Shown in pieces: positions 10,635 through 20,882 of a stretch of 64,000 nucleotides of DNA (position 1 is the first letter of the stretch; the number at the start of each line of letters is the position of its first letter). The position numbers were made by a program, and so were the translations under genes. Source of the stretch: Costus lasius (Eukaryota; Streptophyta; Magnoliopsida; Zingiberales; Costaceae); assembly GCA_027563935.2 (NCBI GenBank), contig JANVAS020000231.1:18184001-18248000 (forward strand), read 5' to 3'. The notes under the pieces were generated by a model. The model did no database searches. It saw only the letters and a program-made list of their open reading frames with translations, and had not been told where the DNA came from.

Positions 10635-13600
10635 CTAATGGTTGAAAAACTTCAAACCCATATTATTACAGTGCTTCTCATGCTTCTGCTGCGCCAGAGG
10701 CTTGGTAAGCGGGTCTGCCAGATTGTCGTCTGTATGAACCTTGCATACTTTGATCTCGCCACGATCAATGATCTCCCTGATCAAATGAAACCGTCTCTGT
10801 ATGTGCTTGGACTTCTGGTGCGACCGTGGTTCCTTTGCTTGTGCGATTGCTCCAGTGTTATCACAAAAGATAACCAAAGGATCTGCACACGAAGGAACAA
10901 CACCAAGTTCTCTCACGAACTTACGAATCCACACTGCCTCCTTGGATGCTTCCGAGGCTGCGACATACTCGGCTTCTGTTGTGGAATCAGCAACAGTTGA
11001 CTGTTTGAAACTTTTCCACACCACTGCACCTCCATTCAAGCTAAAAACATAGCCTGATTGCGATCGGAAATCATCCTGGTCAGACTGGAACGAAGCGTCA
11101 GTATATCCTTCAATACTGAGTTCTTCCTGACCACCATATATCAAGAACATATCTTTGGTCCTCCGCAGATATTTTAGGATGTTCTTGACTGCAATCCAGT
11201 GCGCCAAACCTGGATTACTCTGGTAACGACTGGTCACGCTTAACCCGTAAGCGACGTCTGGGCGAGTACACAACATCGCATACATTATAGAACCAATAGC
11301 CGAAGCATAAGGCGTATTGTTCATTTCATCTTTCTCAGTCTGTGTTTGTGGACACTGACTCTTCGAAAGATTCAGACCATGTCTGACTGGAAGATATCCT
11401 TTCTTAGAATTCTCTAAGCGAAATCTCTCCAGGACCTTATCGATGTAAGTACTCTGGCACAGCCCGAGAAGCCTCTTAGATCTATCCCTGTAGATCTTCA
11501 CACCTAACACATAGGCTGCTTCTCCTAGATCTTTCATCTGGAAACATTTCCTCAGCCATGCCTTTACAGCATGCATTTCAGGAATATCGTTTCCAATGAT
11601 CAAGATGTCATCAACGTAGAGGACTAGGAAAATAATCACGCTCCCACTAAACCTCTTATATACACACGGGTCATCCTCGTTCTTGATGAAACCAAATTCA
11701 GTGACTGATTCATCAAAACGAATGTTCCAGCTTCTCGATGCTTGTTTAAGTCCATAAATAGACTTCTTTAACTTGCATATTTTATGACGATCTGCTGGAT
11801 TAGTGAAACCTTCTGGTTGTGTCATATACACATCCTCATCCAGATTTCCATTAAGGAAAGCTGTTTTCACATCCATCTGCCAAATCTCATAATCATAATA
11901 TGCAGCTATCGCGAAAAGAATCCGAATAGACTTAAACATGGCTACAGGTGAGAAAGTTTCATCATAATCTATCCCGTAGATTTGTTTGAAACCTTTCGCA
12001 ACTAGCCTGCCTTTATAGGTAACCACGTTACCATCCATGTCAATCTTCTTCTTGAAGATCCATTTACAGCCTATAGGGATAACTCCCGGAGGCGGATCAA
12101 CCAAATCCCAAACTTGGTTATCTGACATGGAGTCCATCTCGGCGCGCATAGCTTCAAGCCATCTCGCTGATTCCGGTCCACTGACCGCATCCGCATAAGT
12201 AAGGGGTTCATCATTATCAATGATGTAGACTCCGTCATAGCGCTCAGGCTGTCGACGGATCCTACCCGATCTTCGCGGTTCCCGTGATATCTGAGCCTCA
12301 GGTTGTTCAATAACCTGTTCTACCGGCTCAGGCTCATCCAACTGTGCTTGGTCACTTTGTCCTTCTTCTGGATTCTCATCCAGCTTTATTTCTCTCCCAC
12401 TTGCCTCTTGCAGAAGAAATTCCTTCTCAAGAAATATGGCCGTCCGAGCAACAAAAACCTTGTTCTCTTTGGGGTCGTAGAAATAATAACCCTTAGTTTC
12501 CTTAGGGTAACCGACAAAGATACATTTGTCAGATCTGCTCTCTAGTTTCCCAGAGGCGAGCTTTTTGACATAAGCCTCGCAGCCCCAGATCCTGATAAAT
12601 GTCAAGCTTGGCTGTTTCCCATACCATAACTCATATGGCGTCTTTGAAACTGCCTTGGATGGCACTCGGTTTAGTACCTTTGCAGCTGTTTCCAGTGCAA
12701 AACCCCAAAAGGAGTATGGAAGAGTAGCCTGACTCATCATAGAACGAACCATATCTAGTAATGTTCTATTTCTCCTTTCGGACACACCATTCCATTGCGG
12801 TGTTCCAGGCGGAGTGAGCTGTGAGATAATCCCACACTCTTTTAGATAGTCAGTAAATGCATGACTTAGGTATTCACCACCTCGATCTGAGCGAAGTGCC
12901 TTGATATTACGGCCTAGCTGATTTTGTACTTCATTCTTAAACTCTTTGAACTTGTCAAAAGATTCACTTTTATGTCTCATCAGATAGACATACCCATATC
13001 TACTGAAATCATCAGTAAAGGTAATGAAGTACTGATAGCCACCTCTGGCATGTTTACTAAAAGGCCCACACACATCGCTGTGTATAAGGTCAAGTAAACC
13101 TGAAGCCCTTTGACCTTTGTGAGGAAAAGGAGACTTCGTCATTTTACCCATCAAACAAGCTTTGCATGTATCAATCTCCTTATAGGAGAATGATCCCAGC
13201 AGTCCATGATCATGCAACCGCTTAATGCGTTTCTCGTTTATATGGCCTAAACGACTATGCCATAGCAAGGTGCTGTCATCAGCATACTTGGCTTTCTTAA
13301 TATCAACATTATGTATGGAACTTTCCATGTCCAACATGAATAACCCATTATTAATTGAACCAGTTGCATAAACAATATTATCAAATGATAAAACACACTT
13401 TGAAATATTGCATTCAAAGGAAAATCCCTTCCTGACAAGAGCAGGAATGGAGATAATATTTTTAGTTATACTGGGAACAAAGTAACAACTGTTCAGTTCC
13501 AATACAAGTCCAGATGGTAAAGAAATAAAGTAGTCTCCTACAGCAACAGCAGCAACCCGTGCCCCGTTTCCAACGCGTAGGTCCACCTCATGCTGTCCCA

Positions 13601-14516
13601 CCTGCCTTCTTCTCTTGAGTTCCTGTACATTTGAACAAATGTGAACTCCACATGCAGTGTCCAACACCCATGATACAGAAGAAGAAAACATGACCTCAGT
13701 CACGAATATACCTGAGCCAGAAGCAAAGCTTCCCCTCTTATCTCCTTGGAGCGCTTTACAGTCCTTTTTCCAGTGACCCAGCTGGCCACAGTGGAAACAC
13801 CTGTATTCCTTGGACCGCTTCACCTTTTGCTTCAGAACCTTGCTGTAGTTCTTGACCGGGGCCTTGCCCTTCTTCCCCTTCTTCTTGTTCCTTGAAGGAA
13901 CCATCAAGACAGAGGTTGAAGGCTTACCCTTCAGAGTCTCCTCAGTGGTCAAGAGCATATTCAGCAGCTCTGCCGGAGTACAATCGATTTTGTTCATATT
14001 AAAATTAATAATGAACGCGTCGAATGAAGGCGGGAGAGACTGTAGAATAATGTCCACAGCAAGCTCCTGGTTGATGGTATGCCCCAGTTTCTCTAGAGCC
14101 TCCTTGTGCCCAATCATCTTGAGCACGTGAGCTCCCACTGGGCTCCCTTCAGCCAGTTTGCTCTGAAAGAAGAGCTTTGTCAAATTATAGCGCTCAGTCC
14201 TCGCCTGTGCAGCATACAGCATCTTGAGGTTCGCTATCATGTCTATAGCAGACATATCCTCATGCTGACGCTGCAGCGGTGGCGTCATAGACGCTAGCAT
14301 CAGGCAAGCGACATCAATGCTATCATTGACGTGCTTTTCATAGGCTTCCCGAACCGCCCTTGCGGCGTTCGGAGCGGGCTGCGGCGGAATCGCCGTCTCG
14401 AGGACATACAGTTTCCTCTCTGCCTTAAGAACGATCTTAAGGTGTCCAAACCAGTCAGAGAAGTTCGGCCCAGCAAACTTCTCCCTTTCCAGTAGGGATC
14501 GCACATTGAAGTTCAT
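10635..14516 (-). CDS. CopA gag-pol polyprotein, intact (A2)
   Basis: The single ORF of 1,293 residues encodes everything a copia element needs in family order. Gag spans about residues 1-235, followed by a CCHC zinc knuckle (C240, C243, H248, C253). The protease active site is DTACG (D286). Integrase has an HHCC finger (H420, H425, C451, C454) and a D,D35E core (D481, D544, E580). A basic Arg-rich stretch follows at about 745-760. RT has its YVDD box at 967-970, and RNase H (GYTDAS, TEAEY, CDN) occupies about 1120-1250. The end reads NNMGLKFFNH. The ATG at 14516 opens directly into the conserved Gag start (MNFNVRSLLEREKF). No stop or frameshift is seen. The integrase and long LTR suggest an Angela-like lineage; that placement is inference. 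Confidence 0.96.
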   Translation of the reverse strand: MNFNVRSLLEREKFAGPNFSDWFGHLKIVLKAERKLYVLETAIPPQPAPNAARAVREAYEKHVNDSIDVACLMLASMTPPLQRQHEDMSAIDMIANLKMLYAAQARTERYNLTKLFFQSKLAEGSPVGAHVLKMIGHKEALEKLGHTINQELAVDIILQSLPPSFDAFIINFNMNKIDCTPAELLNMLLTTEETLKGKPSTSVLMVPSRNKKKGKKGKAPVKNYSKVLKQKVKRSKEYRCFHCGQLGHWKKDCKALQGDKRGSFASGSGIFVTEVMFSSSVSWVLDTACGVHICSNVQELKRRRQVGQHEVDLRVGNGARVAAVAVGDYFISLPSGLVLELNSCYFVPSITKNIISIPALVRKGFSFECNISKCVLSFDNIVYATGSINNGLFMLDMESSIHNVDIKKAKYADDSTLLWHSRLGHINEKRIKRLHDHGLLGSFSYKEIDTCKACLMGKMTKSPFPHKGQRASGLLDLIHSDVCGPFSKHARGGYQYFITFTDDFSRYGYVYLMRHKSESFDKFKEFKNEVQNQLGRNIKALRSDRGGEYLSHAFTDYLKECGIISQLTPPGTPQWNGVSERRNRTLLDMVRSMMSQATLPYSFWGFALETAAKVLNRVPSKAVSKTPYELWYGKQPSLTFIRIWGCEAYVKKLASGKLESRSDKCIFVGYPKETKGYYFYDPKENKVFVARTAIFLEKEFLLQEASGREIKLDENPEEGQSDQAQLDEPEPVEQVIEQPEAQISREPRRSGRIRRQPERYDGVYIIDNDEPLTYADAVSGPESARWLEAMRAEMDSMSDNQVWDLVDPPPGVIPIGCKWIFKKKIDMDGNVVTYKGRLVAKGFKQIYGIDYDETFSPVAMFKSIRILFAIAAYYDYEIWQMDVKTAFLNGNLDEDVYMTQPEGFTNPADRHKICKLKKSIYGLKQASRSWNIRFDESVTEFGFIKNEDDPCVYKRFSGSVIIFLVLYVDDILIIGNDIPEMHAVKAWLRKCFQMKDLGEAAYVLGVKIYRDRSKRLLGLCQSTYIDKVLERFRLENSKKGYLPVRHGLNLSKSQCPQTQTEKDEMNNTPYASAIGSIMYAMLCTRPDVAYGLSVTSRYQSNPGLAHWIAVKNILKYLRRTKDMFLIYGGQEELSIEGYTDASFQSDQDDFRSQSGYVFSLNGGAVVWKSFKQSTVADSTTEAEYVAASEASKEAVWIRKFVRELGVVPSCADPLVIFCDNTGAIAQAKEPRSHQKSKHIQRRFHLIREIIDRGEIKVCKVHTDDNLADPLTKPLAQQKHEKHCNNMGLKFFNH

Positions 14517-14827
14517 GGTGTTCGTTGCTGCAGGTATCTACAACAATGCAAGAACAGCAAGGTCAGTATCAATGTATAAGAATCAATCAGGACTTAAGAA
14601 AGATTCTTTTTCTCACTATTTTATCAGGCGTGAAAAATCCAGCAAAACAGCCCGAAAGAGTAGAACTCTTTTAGTGAGATGGGATCCAGATTTCATACTT
14701 GGTCTCCGCGTCCCGCTCAGGCGAGATAAGATGCACAGAGAGTACAAGCACTAGTTTCTGGTAGGCAGTTCCTGCCGATCGCCAACCCGTGCGATTCCCC
14801 TTCATCTGGGCAGTCCAGCAGACTGTG

Positions 14828-14840
14828 CCAACTGAGTTGG
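14828..14840 (-). other. Leader hairpin 1 (A2)
   Basis: ccaactgagttgg can form a five-pair stem with a three-base loop and is embedded in gtgcc...ggtacaacac. Its partner is at 15038-15050. A3 has the identical hairpin at 52962-52974. Confidence 0.6.
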
Positions 14841-15037
14841 TACAACACAATCTCTGACCCCAACAGACGGCTGCCTCCATGTGCTACCATATGCGCCACA
14901 TATGTAGACTACACGGTCAAGCTGACCCGACCTACTCCCTGGACCACCATGTGCTATGCTGAGCAACGAGAAGGGATAAATCCCTGCTCTGTAACACACA
15001 GGTGTAATCCCGCACCGTCTGAAGATAGATGGACGTG

Positions 15038-15050
15038 CCCACTGAGTGGG
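15038..15050 (-). other. Leader hairpin 2 (A2)
   Basis: cccactgagtggg has the same fold as hairpin 1. The third pair is changed from A-T to C-G on both sides, so pairing is kept. The flank gtacaacac is the same. A3 has it at 53171-53183. Confidence 0.6.
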
Positions 15051-16320
15051 TACAACACGGCTCCAACGATAATCAGAACAGTGAGGTTTCGCGTCAGAAG
15101 GCTTACGAGCTTGATATTTTTAGCGTTGGATTTTAACGGTCTTTTATCTTTATTACTATCATTCAATCCCTATGGTGATAGCAAAAGATAAATCTATCAT
15201 GCATTTCTAATATTTATGCAATAAAAGAAAGCATGTGTCATATGTGGTAAAAGCCCATAGCCCTAGTGAGACCTTAACCTAACTTAAGACTGCACTTGCT
15301 TTTCATGGGTCTTTTGCTGCTCATTTGGCCCAAACCTGGACCCAAGCGCCATCTGCAGCTCTGGTGCGCCCACCAGGAAATGCGCCAGGTCCTAGGGTCG
15401 AACCCTAGACCTCCCACCTGGTCCAGCCATTGCTGCATGCGCCTGTGCCAAGTGTGCTCAGTGCTCTTGTCTAATTAAATTACAAATTTAACTATCTAGA
15501 CAAGAGTGACACGCAGGTCACTTACATTTATAAATTAAAACCCAGTGATTCGCAGATCACAATAATTAATTTACAATTTTAATACAGGCACGCAGGCCCC
15601 AGCACAGCACACAATTAATATGGGCAGCCCACATATGACTAAATAGACAAACATATGTATCAAATCAGCAAACATGTGATCCATGATAAAAATTAAAATT
15701 TTCGAAAACCCCATGGGATTAATTTTAATTTTTCCTTATTTGCCCTACAACCTTACAACGGTCCATTACTAGGGATCCACTCATCCAACCTAGTCAGATC
15801 CACTGCCCTTGCATGCACCAAGTCCTAACTGACTCGAGTCGACCAAAAGGTCAACTATGCATGCGCTAGGGCTGAACGACCACACTGAGGTCTGGCAAAC
15901 GGGAGTGACCCCGGGCCTAACTCAGGTGCGTTCATTAATCGTCTCAATCAGACATCGCTACACACCTATCTGCAGTCGACCTATAGCCACCATAGGCTTG
16001 CGCCAAGGTGCTATCTGGTCGACCCTTTCAGGCTGTCAGATGATCTGATCAGACATGATTGGATCTAACCTAGGGGGTGACATCAACCCCAGTAACCCGT
16101 CTAAGGGTTTACAGTAAGGTCTTTAGATCTAGCATTAGTCGCGCAAGTGTATAAGTTTTGAAAAGAAAACTACAACTTAGAAGCGCCAACTAACATGCGC
16201 AAGATAAACATATAGACAAGATTTTCATCATGTAACTTTCGCATGTTGAAGATCTAAGCATACATTCGCATATATGGATCACGCAAATCATTAAGCAATC
16301 AAGATAACATGCATTCAACC

Positions 16321-16333
16321 TGCTCTGATACCA
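16321..16333 (-). other. Primer binding site of A2 (initiator tRNA-Met)
   Basis: In element sense this reads tggtatcagagca, two bases after the 5' LTR end. Confidence 0.92.
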
Positions 16334-16335
16334 GT

Positions 16336-18036
16336 TGAAAGAACCCCTTAAATAAGGGGGGTCCCCTTCATGGGGGAGCATAACCCTTAGAGCATATGGC
16401 GCATAAAAATTATTCTCTTGCGGAATTAGGGTTATAAGATCGATACGCATGCAAAAGATCAACTTGATAACAATAAGAAAACATTCATACCATCGCCATG
16501 GAAAGATGTTTCCTTGGAAGCAAAGATCAAAGTAGATCTTCTCCTTGTCGTCACACACAAGATGATGTTGCTATCTCTCTTGGTGCTCCTTGTGCTAGCA
16601 AGGTTCCAAGAGGTCCTTGTCGAGTGAAGGGAAAAGAGATGTCTTTCTCCTTGGCCGAATCCTCCTCAACCTTCAAGCGTCGCCGCACACCAAGTCGAGA
16701 AGAAAAATTGCGAGAGGAATAAGTCAATTGGCGAAAATAGAGAATACTCTATTTCGGATGAGTGCCCACTCGACATGGAGATCATGGTTACTAAAAATAG
16801 TAACCTCTCCTCATCCCAACGTTCACGCTATGTGAACTCGTCGCCCACTCCTCTCCCTATGAACCAAGCGCTCTTTTAGTGAGCTGGTTCAATTGGTTCG
16901 GTTTAAGAACCAACCAAGCCAAGCGACAAGGCCTAGATCAAATAAACCCTAAGGCTTTAGATCTAACCGTCGATCTCTTTAATGCCCCTGATCTGACCGA
17001 TCTGGCATCCATTCTCTCAATCGAAGCTTACCGATCTCAAGCCCTAATCAATCAAACATGATCAGACCAGATCTCACTTACAATCAGAGATTAAATCCCT
17101 TAAAACTGAACCCAAACAATTCAGTCCACACGATCTGACTTAAGTAAGCCATATCATCAAATTGTGCGACCCTAAGGGTTTCCTTTAAATGTCGGTAACG
17201 ATAATTCACATTATCACGATCAGTGAGGGGTATCTAGCAACACATCACTGTCTCCCGATATAAAGGAAAGAGTCTTCCAAGACTACACCCAAACCATAGT
17301 ACAAGTGTGAATCATTTCACAAAGCATACATATTTCCTTTGCCACTGGATGTTCTTATTGGACAAGTCTGTCAAACTTGTAACTCCAATATGATGAGCAT
17401 GATTAGATCAGATGAACACTGTCACCTGGGTATGGCCATACACTCTCTCAATCATCTCATCCAGGGGGCCCCTTTAGAACTTCACACTCCTTAAACAAGG
17501 AGACGGCAATCCTATGTCTATCACTAGTGCCCTAACCTGACTCAAGCTCACCATCCAAGATAGTCTATAATCATTATGTTTCAAATGATATTGAACTAAC
17601 TCAAAATAATGACAATCATCATTTAGAAAACACAAGTGATCTCAAGTCAGAGGAAATGTGCCACTTGTCTTATACAAGGAATATTCACGTTGTGACAAAC
17701 AACTGAACATCCTAGTAGGGTCTGTCCAGTACATCCCATGTACCCATGAGTCTACATCTTATTCCATGCTCGAAGCATCCTATAAGATCAGAACACATAT
17801 TAGTCTTAACCATATCAAGGCTGTCTCATGTTCACCAAGATACATCGACTAAGGACATAACAGCATGTCAGCCCAGCTGAACAGCTTTGAGACATTATTC
17901 AGAAGAACATATATTGCAGCAGACAATGTAACTAACTGAATAACAACCATGCCTTTATAAACATAATAGTTTATTACATGATACTTGTTACATTCCCACA
18001 GGCCTCAAACATTAGCCTTAAGGGCATACCCCAACA
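16336..18036 (-). mobile_element. A2 5' LTR
   Basis: 1,701 bp, matching 8914-10614 at an offset of 7,422 with one difference seen (17481). The hairpin block CCCCTTA/TAAGGGG is at 16344-16359, about 10 bases from the primer site. Confidence 0.95.
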
Positions 18037-18041
18037 ATATT
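18037..18041 (+). repeat. TSD of A2, right copy (ATATT)
   Basis: Matches 8909-8913; gypsy coding sequence resumes immediately after it. Confidence 0.95.
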
Positions 18042-20387
18042 TAAGACTGCTTTCAGGACCAGGTATGGGCATTTCGAATTTTTAGTTATGCCTTTTGGAC
18101 TGACGAATGCACCTGCTGTTTTCATGGATTTGATGAACAGGGTATTCCATGAATTGCTTGACTCTTGTGTGGTAGTCTTTATAGACGATATTTTGGTATA
18201 CTCACGGACTACTTCAGATCATGTCAGTGACTTGCGCAGAGTGCTGGAGGTTCTGAGGAAGAACCGATTATATGCCAAGGCTAGTAAGTGTGAGTTCTGG
18301 CTAGAGAAGATCAGTTTCCTTGGACATGTGATTTCTGGTCAGGGGGTGTCTGTGGATCCAGTTAAAGTGCAAGCCATCCTTAATTGGGGAAGACCGACTA
18401 GTGCTACTGAGATCAGGAGTTTTCTGGGTTTGGCAGGTTACTACCGGCGATTTGTTGAGGGATTCTCCAAGCTGGCGGGTCCTTTAACTAAATTAACCAG
18501 AAAGGAGGCTAAGTTTATTTGGGATGACAAGTGTGAAGAGAGCTTCCAAGAGCTGAAGAGAAGGTTGACTAGTACACCGATCCTCATTATTCCTAGTGAT
18601 GGGGAAAGGTTTACTGTATATACGGATGCTTCTGGCAAAGGGTTGGGTTGTGTCTTGATGCAGAAGGGTTCTGTAGTAGCCTATGCTTCGAGACAACTGA
18701 AGGAGTATGAATTGAACTACCCTACTCATGATTTAGAGTTGGCGGCCGTAGTCTTTGCTTTGAAGATATGGCGTCACTATTTACTGGGTCAGGAGTTCGA
18801 TCTGTTCACTGATCACCAGAGTCTCAAGTATATCTTCACTCAGAAGGAGTTGAACATGAGACAGAGAAGATGGATGGAGTTGATCAAAGACTATGACTTC
18901 TCTATTCAGTATCAGGCTGGAAAGGCCAATGTAGTGGCGGATGCTCTGAGCAGACATCCAGTTACTTCAGTAGCTGCTTTACGAGTCAGTGAGTGGCGGT
19001 TACTGCAGGAGTTCAGCGATCTCAGGATCAGTGTTTCTCCTAGAGTTCAGTCGGGTTATGTGGCTTTTCTCAGAGTACAGTCTGCTTTATTGCAGAAGAT
19101 CAGAGATCAGCAGTCTGTGGATCCGAAATTAGTTCAGATCAGGGATAGTCTGGTTGATGGCGCAGTTCAGGATTTTAGCCTGTCTGATGATGGTATTCTT
19201 CGGTTTCGTGGAAGGGTATGTGTCCCTGAGGAACCGAGCTTGAGGAAAGAAATATTGGAGGATAGCCATAACTCCAAATATTCTCTACATCCTGGTGTGA
19301 CTAAGATGTATCAGGACCTCAAGAAGAGTTTTTGGTGGCCGGGCATGAAGAAAGAGGTATATGATTTTGTCTCTAGGTGTTTAACCTGTCAGACTGTAAA
19401 GGCTGAACACCAGAAGCCTGGTGGTTTGTTGCAGCCTCTTCCTATTCCTGAGTGGAAGTGGGAATGCATCAGTATGGATTTTGTATGTGGTTTGCCCAGA
19501 ACCAGATTGGGTCATGATGCTATTTGGGTGATTGTTGATAGACTCACTAAATCAGCCCATTTTCTTCCGATCAAGATGACTTATTCTTTAGAGAGACTGG
19601 CTAGATTGTACATTGATGAGATAGTCAGACTGCATGGAGTGCCTGTCGATATTGTGTCTGATAGGGACTCTCGATTTTTGTCCAGATTTTGGAAGAGTTT
19701 ACAGGAGGGTTTGGGTACTAAGTTGAGCTTTAGTACAGCATACCATCCTCAGTCTGATGGCCAGACGGAGCGTACTATCCAGACTCTAGAAGATCTGTTG
19801 AGAGCCTATGTGGTAGATTGGAGTTCTGAGTGGAACCGGGATCTATCTTTGATAGAGTTCACTTATAATAATAGCTTCCACTCCAGTATTCAGATGGCTC
19901 CTTATGAGGCTTTGTATGGGAGAAGGTGTAGGACTCCCTTGTGTTGGGAGGAAACTGGTGACAGAATGATTTTGAGATCTGATGCAGTACAGGAGACTAC
20001 TGATAAGGTTAGAGAGATCCGGGATAAACTGAAGATTGCTCGGGACAGACAGAAGAGTTATGCTGATGACCGTCGTCGTCCCTTGGAGTTTATGGTAGGG
20101 GATCATGTGTTCTTGAAGGTGTCACCTACTAAGGGTGTTATGAGGTTTGGCAAAAAGGGCAAGTTGAGCCCTAGGTTTGTAGGCCCTTTTGACATTATTG
20201 AGAGAATTGGTCCAGTGGCTTACAGATTAGCTTTACCTCCTGCTATGGATCATGTGCATAATGTGTTCCATGTTTCTGTTTTGAGGAAATATCATCCTGA
20301 TCCATCTCATGTGTTAGAGTTGGAACCTCTTCAGATTCAGAATGACTTGACCTTTGAGGAAAGACCTCTCCGGATTGTGGATAGAAA
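18042..20387 (+). CDS. GypE gag-pol, 3' part: RT, RNase H and integrase (E1), truncated
   Basis: This continues the gene interrupted at 8913, in frame. RT palm residues include FIDDILVYS, the catalytic xxDD box. RNase H follows ([17 protein letters not shown]). Integrase has its HHCC finger ([11 protein letters not shown]) and catalytic core ([20 protein letters not shown]). The chromodomain that ends the related protein at 58346-59390 is missing. At 20388-20393 the coding sequence passes directly into the interior of the 3' LTR, and the last residues before the stop at 20430 ([12 protein letters not shown]) are LTR-encoded. Apart from the A2 insertion and this deletion the frame is open, so E1 was probably damaged recently. 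Confidence 0.92.
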
Positions 20388-20882
20388 GGATAATTATGCT
20401 ATTTGCTGTTTTAAGAACTTTTGTGCTTAATTCTTGGGGCCGGTTGTGGCCTTAACATGAATTATATGAACTATGTGAACCATGTGAACTATGTGAATTG
20501 TGTTGCCGGTTATGGCAGTCTTATGAGTTTGATTTTTGTGTCACCGCGGGCTTCAGCCTGGTTTCGGTGTTTGGTATGAGATTATAAAATCGACTTTGTG
20601 GCTTTGCTTTGAATTTCGAATCGAATTGTATTTATGCCATCGGATTTGATATAACTGTTGCCTTGCATATGTCTAGTGCAAGGATTGCGTGGTGGCAGGT
20701 ACCTTTATGTGATTTATGAGATTTGTGTTTTGTGAATTTGTATGTATGGATTTATGGAAATTTTCAGATCGTGTTTTCTTGAACTCGGTTTTACCTAGCA
20801 TATGAATCGATCTTATATGAAACATCCTGTATCATTTGTGAATTGTGCCATTAGTTTGGGATTAAGATAACGGGATGTCACA
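20388..20882 (+). mobile_element. GypE 3' LTR of E1, only the last 495 bp
   Basis: Matches 6178-6673 of the 5' LTR with a few differences and ends gggatgtcaca. The polypurine tract and roughly the first 2.4 kb of the LTR were deleted together with the pol end. The shared word ggataa marks the junction. Right flank ccagt (20883-20887) would be the TSD half; the left half is lost in the fold-back rearrangement. Confidence 0.9.

Larger units (their letters stand above)
14517..16320 (-). other. Untranslated leader of A2
   Basis: About 1.8 kb lies between the primer site and the gag start. I see no conserved protein. It contains two related hairpins (14828-14840, 15038-15050), an A+T-rich segment near 15470-15740, and a near-perfect inverted repeat around a tcgaa loop at 15389-15412. 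In element sense, ctgcag lies 10-20 bases before the ATG and could be a splice acceptor or chance. A3 carries a homologous leader at 52652-54483 with many indels. Confidence 0.8.
8914..18036 (-). mobile_element. Complete CopA retrotransposon A2, inserted in GypE E1
   Basis: The element is 9,123 bp on the minus strand, with LTRs of exactly 1,701 bp each (8914-10614 and 16336-18036), a polypurine tract, one intact ORF of 1,293 codons, a leader of about 1.8 kb, a tRNA-Met primer site and a perfect ATATT TSD. By eye the two LTRs differ at one site only (a at 10059, t at 17481). LTRs are identical at insertion, so this is a very recent event and by structure the best candidate in the window for a working element. 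Confidence 0.96.

Noticed and set aside
15388..15415. tRNA-like T-arm (ggttcgaccc on the minus strand) in the A2 leader
   Set aside because: No A box, acceptor or anticodon stem at the right spacing. The segment is a simple hairpin and is not kept in A3. A similar word at about 38598-38620 fails the same test.
6800..20387. Integrated pararetrovirus (caulimovirus-type) instead of gypsy element
   Set aside because: It has an integrase, LTRs, polypurine tract, primer site and TSDs, and no movement or coat protein region.
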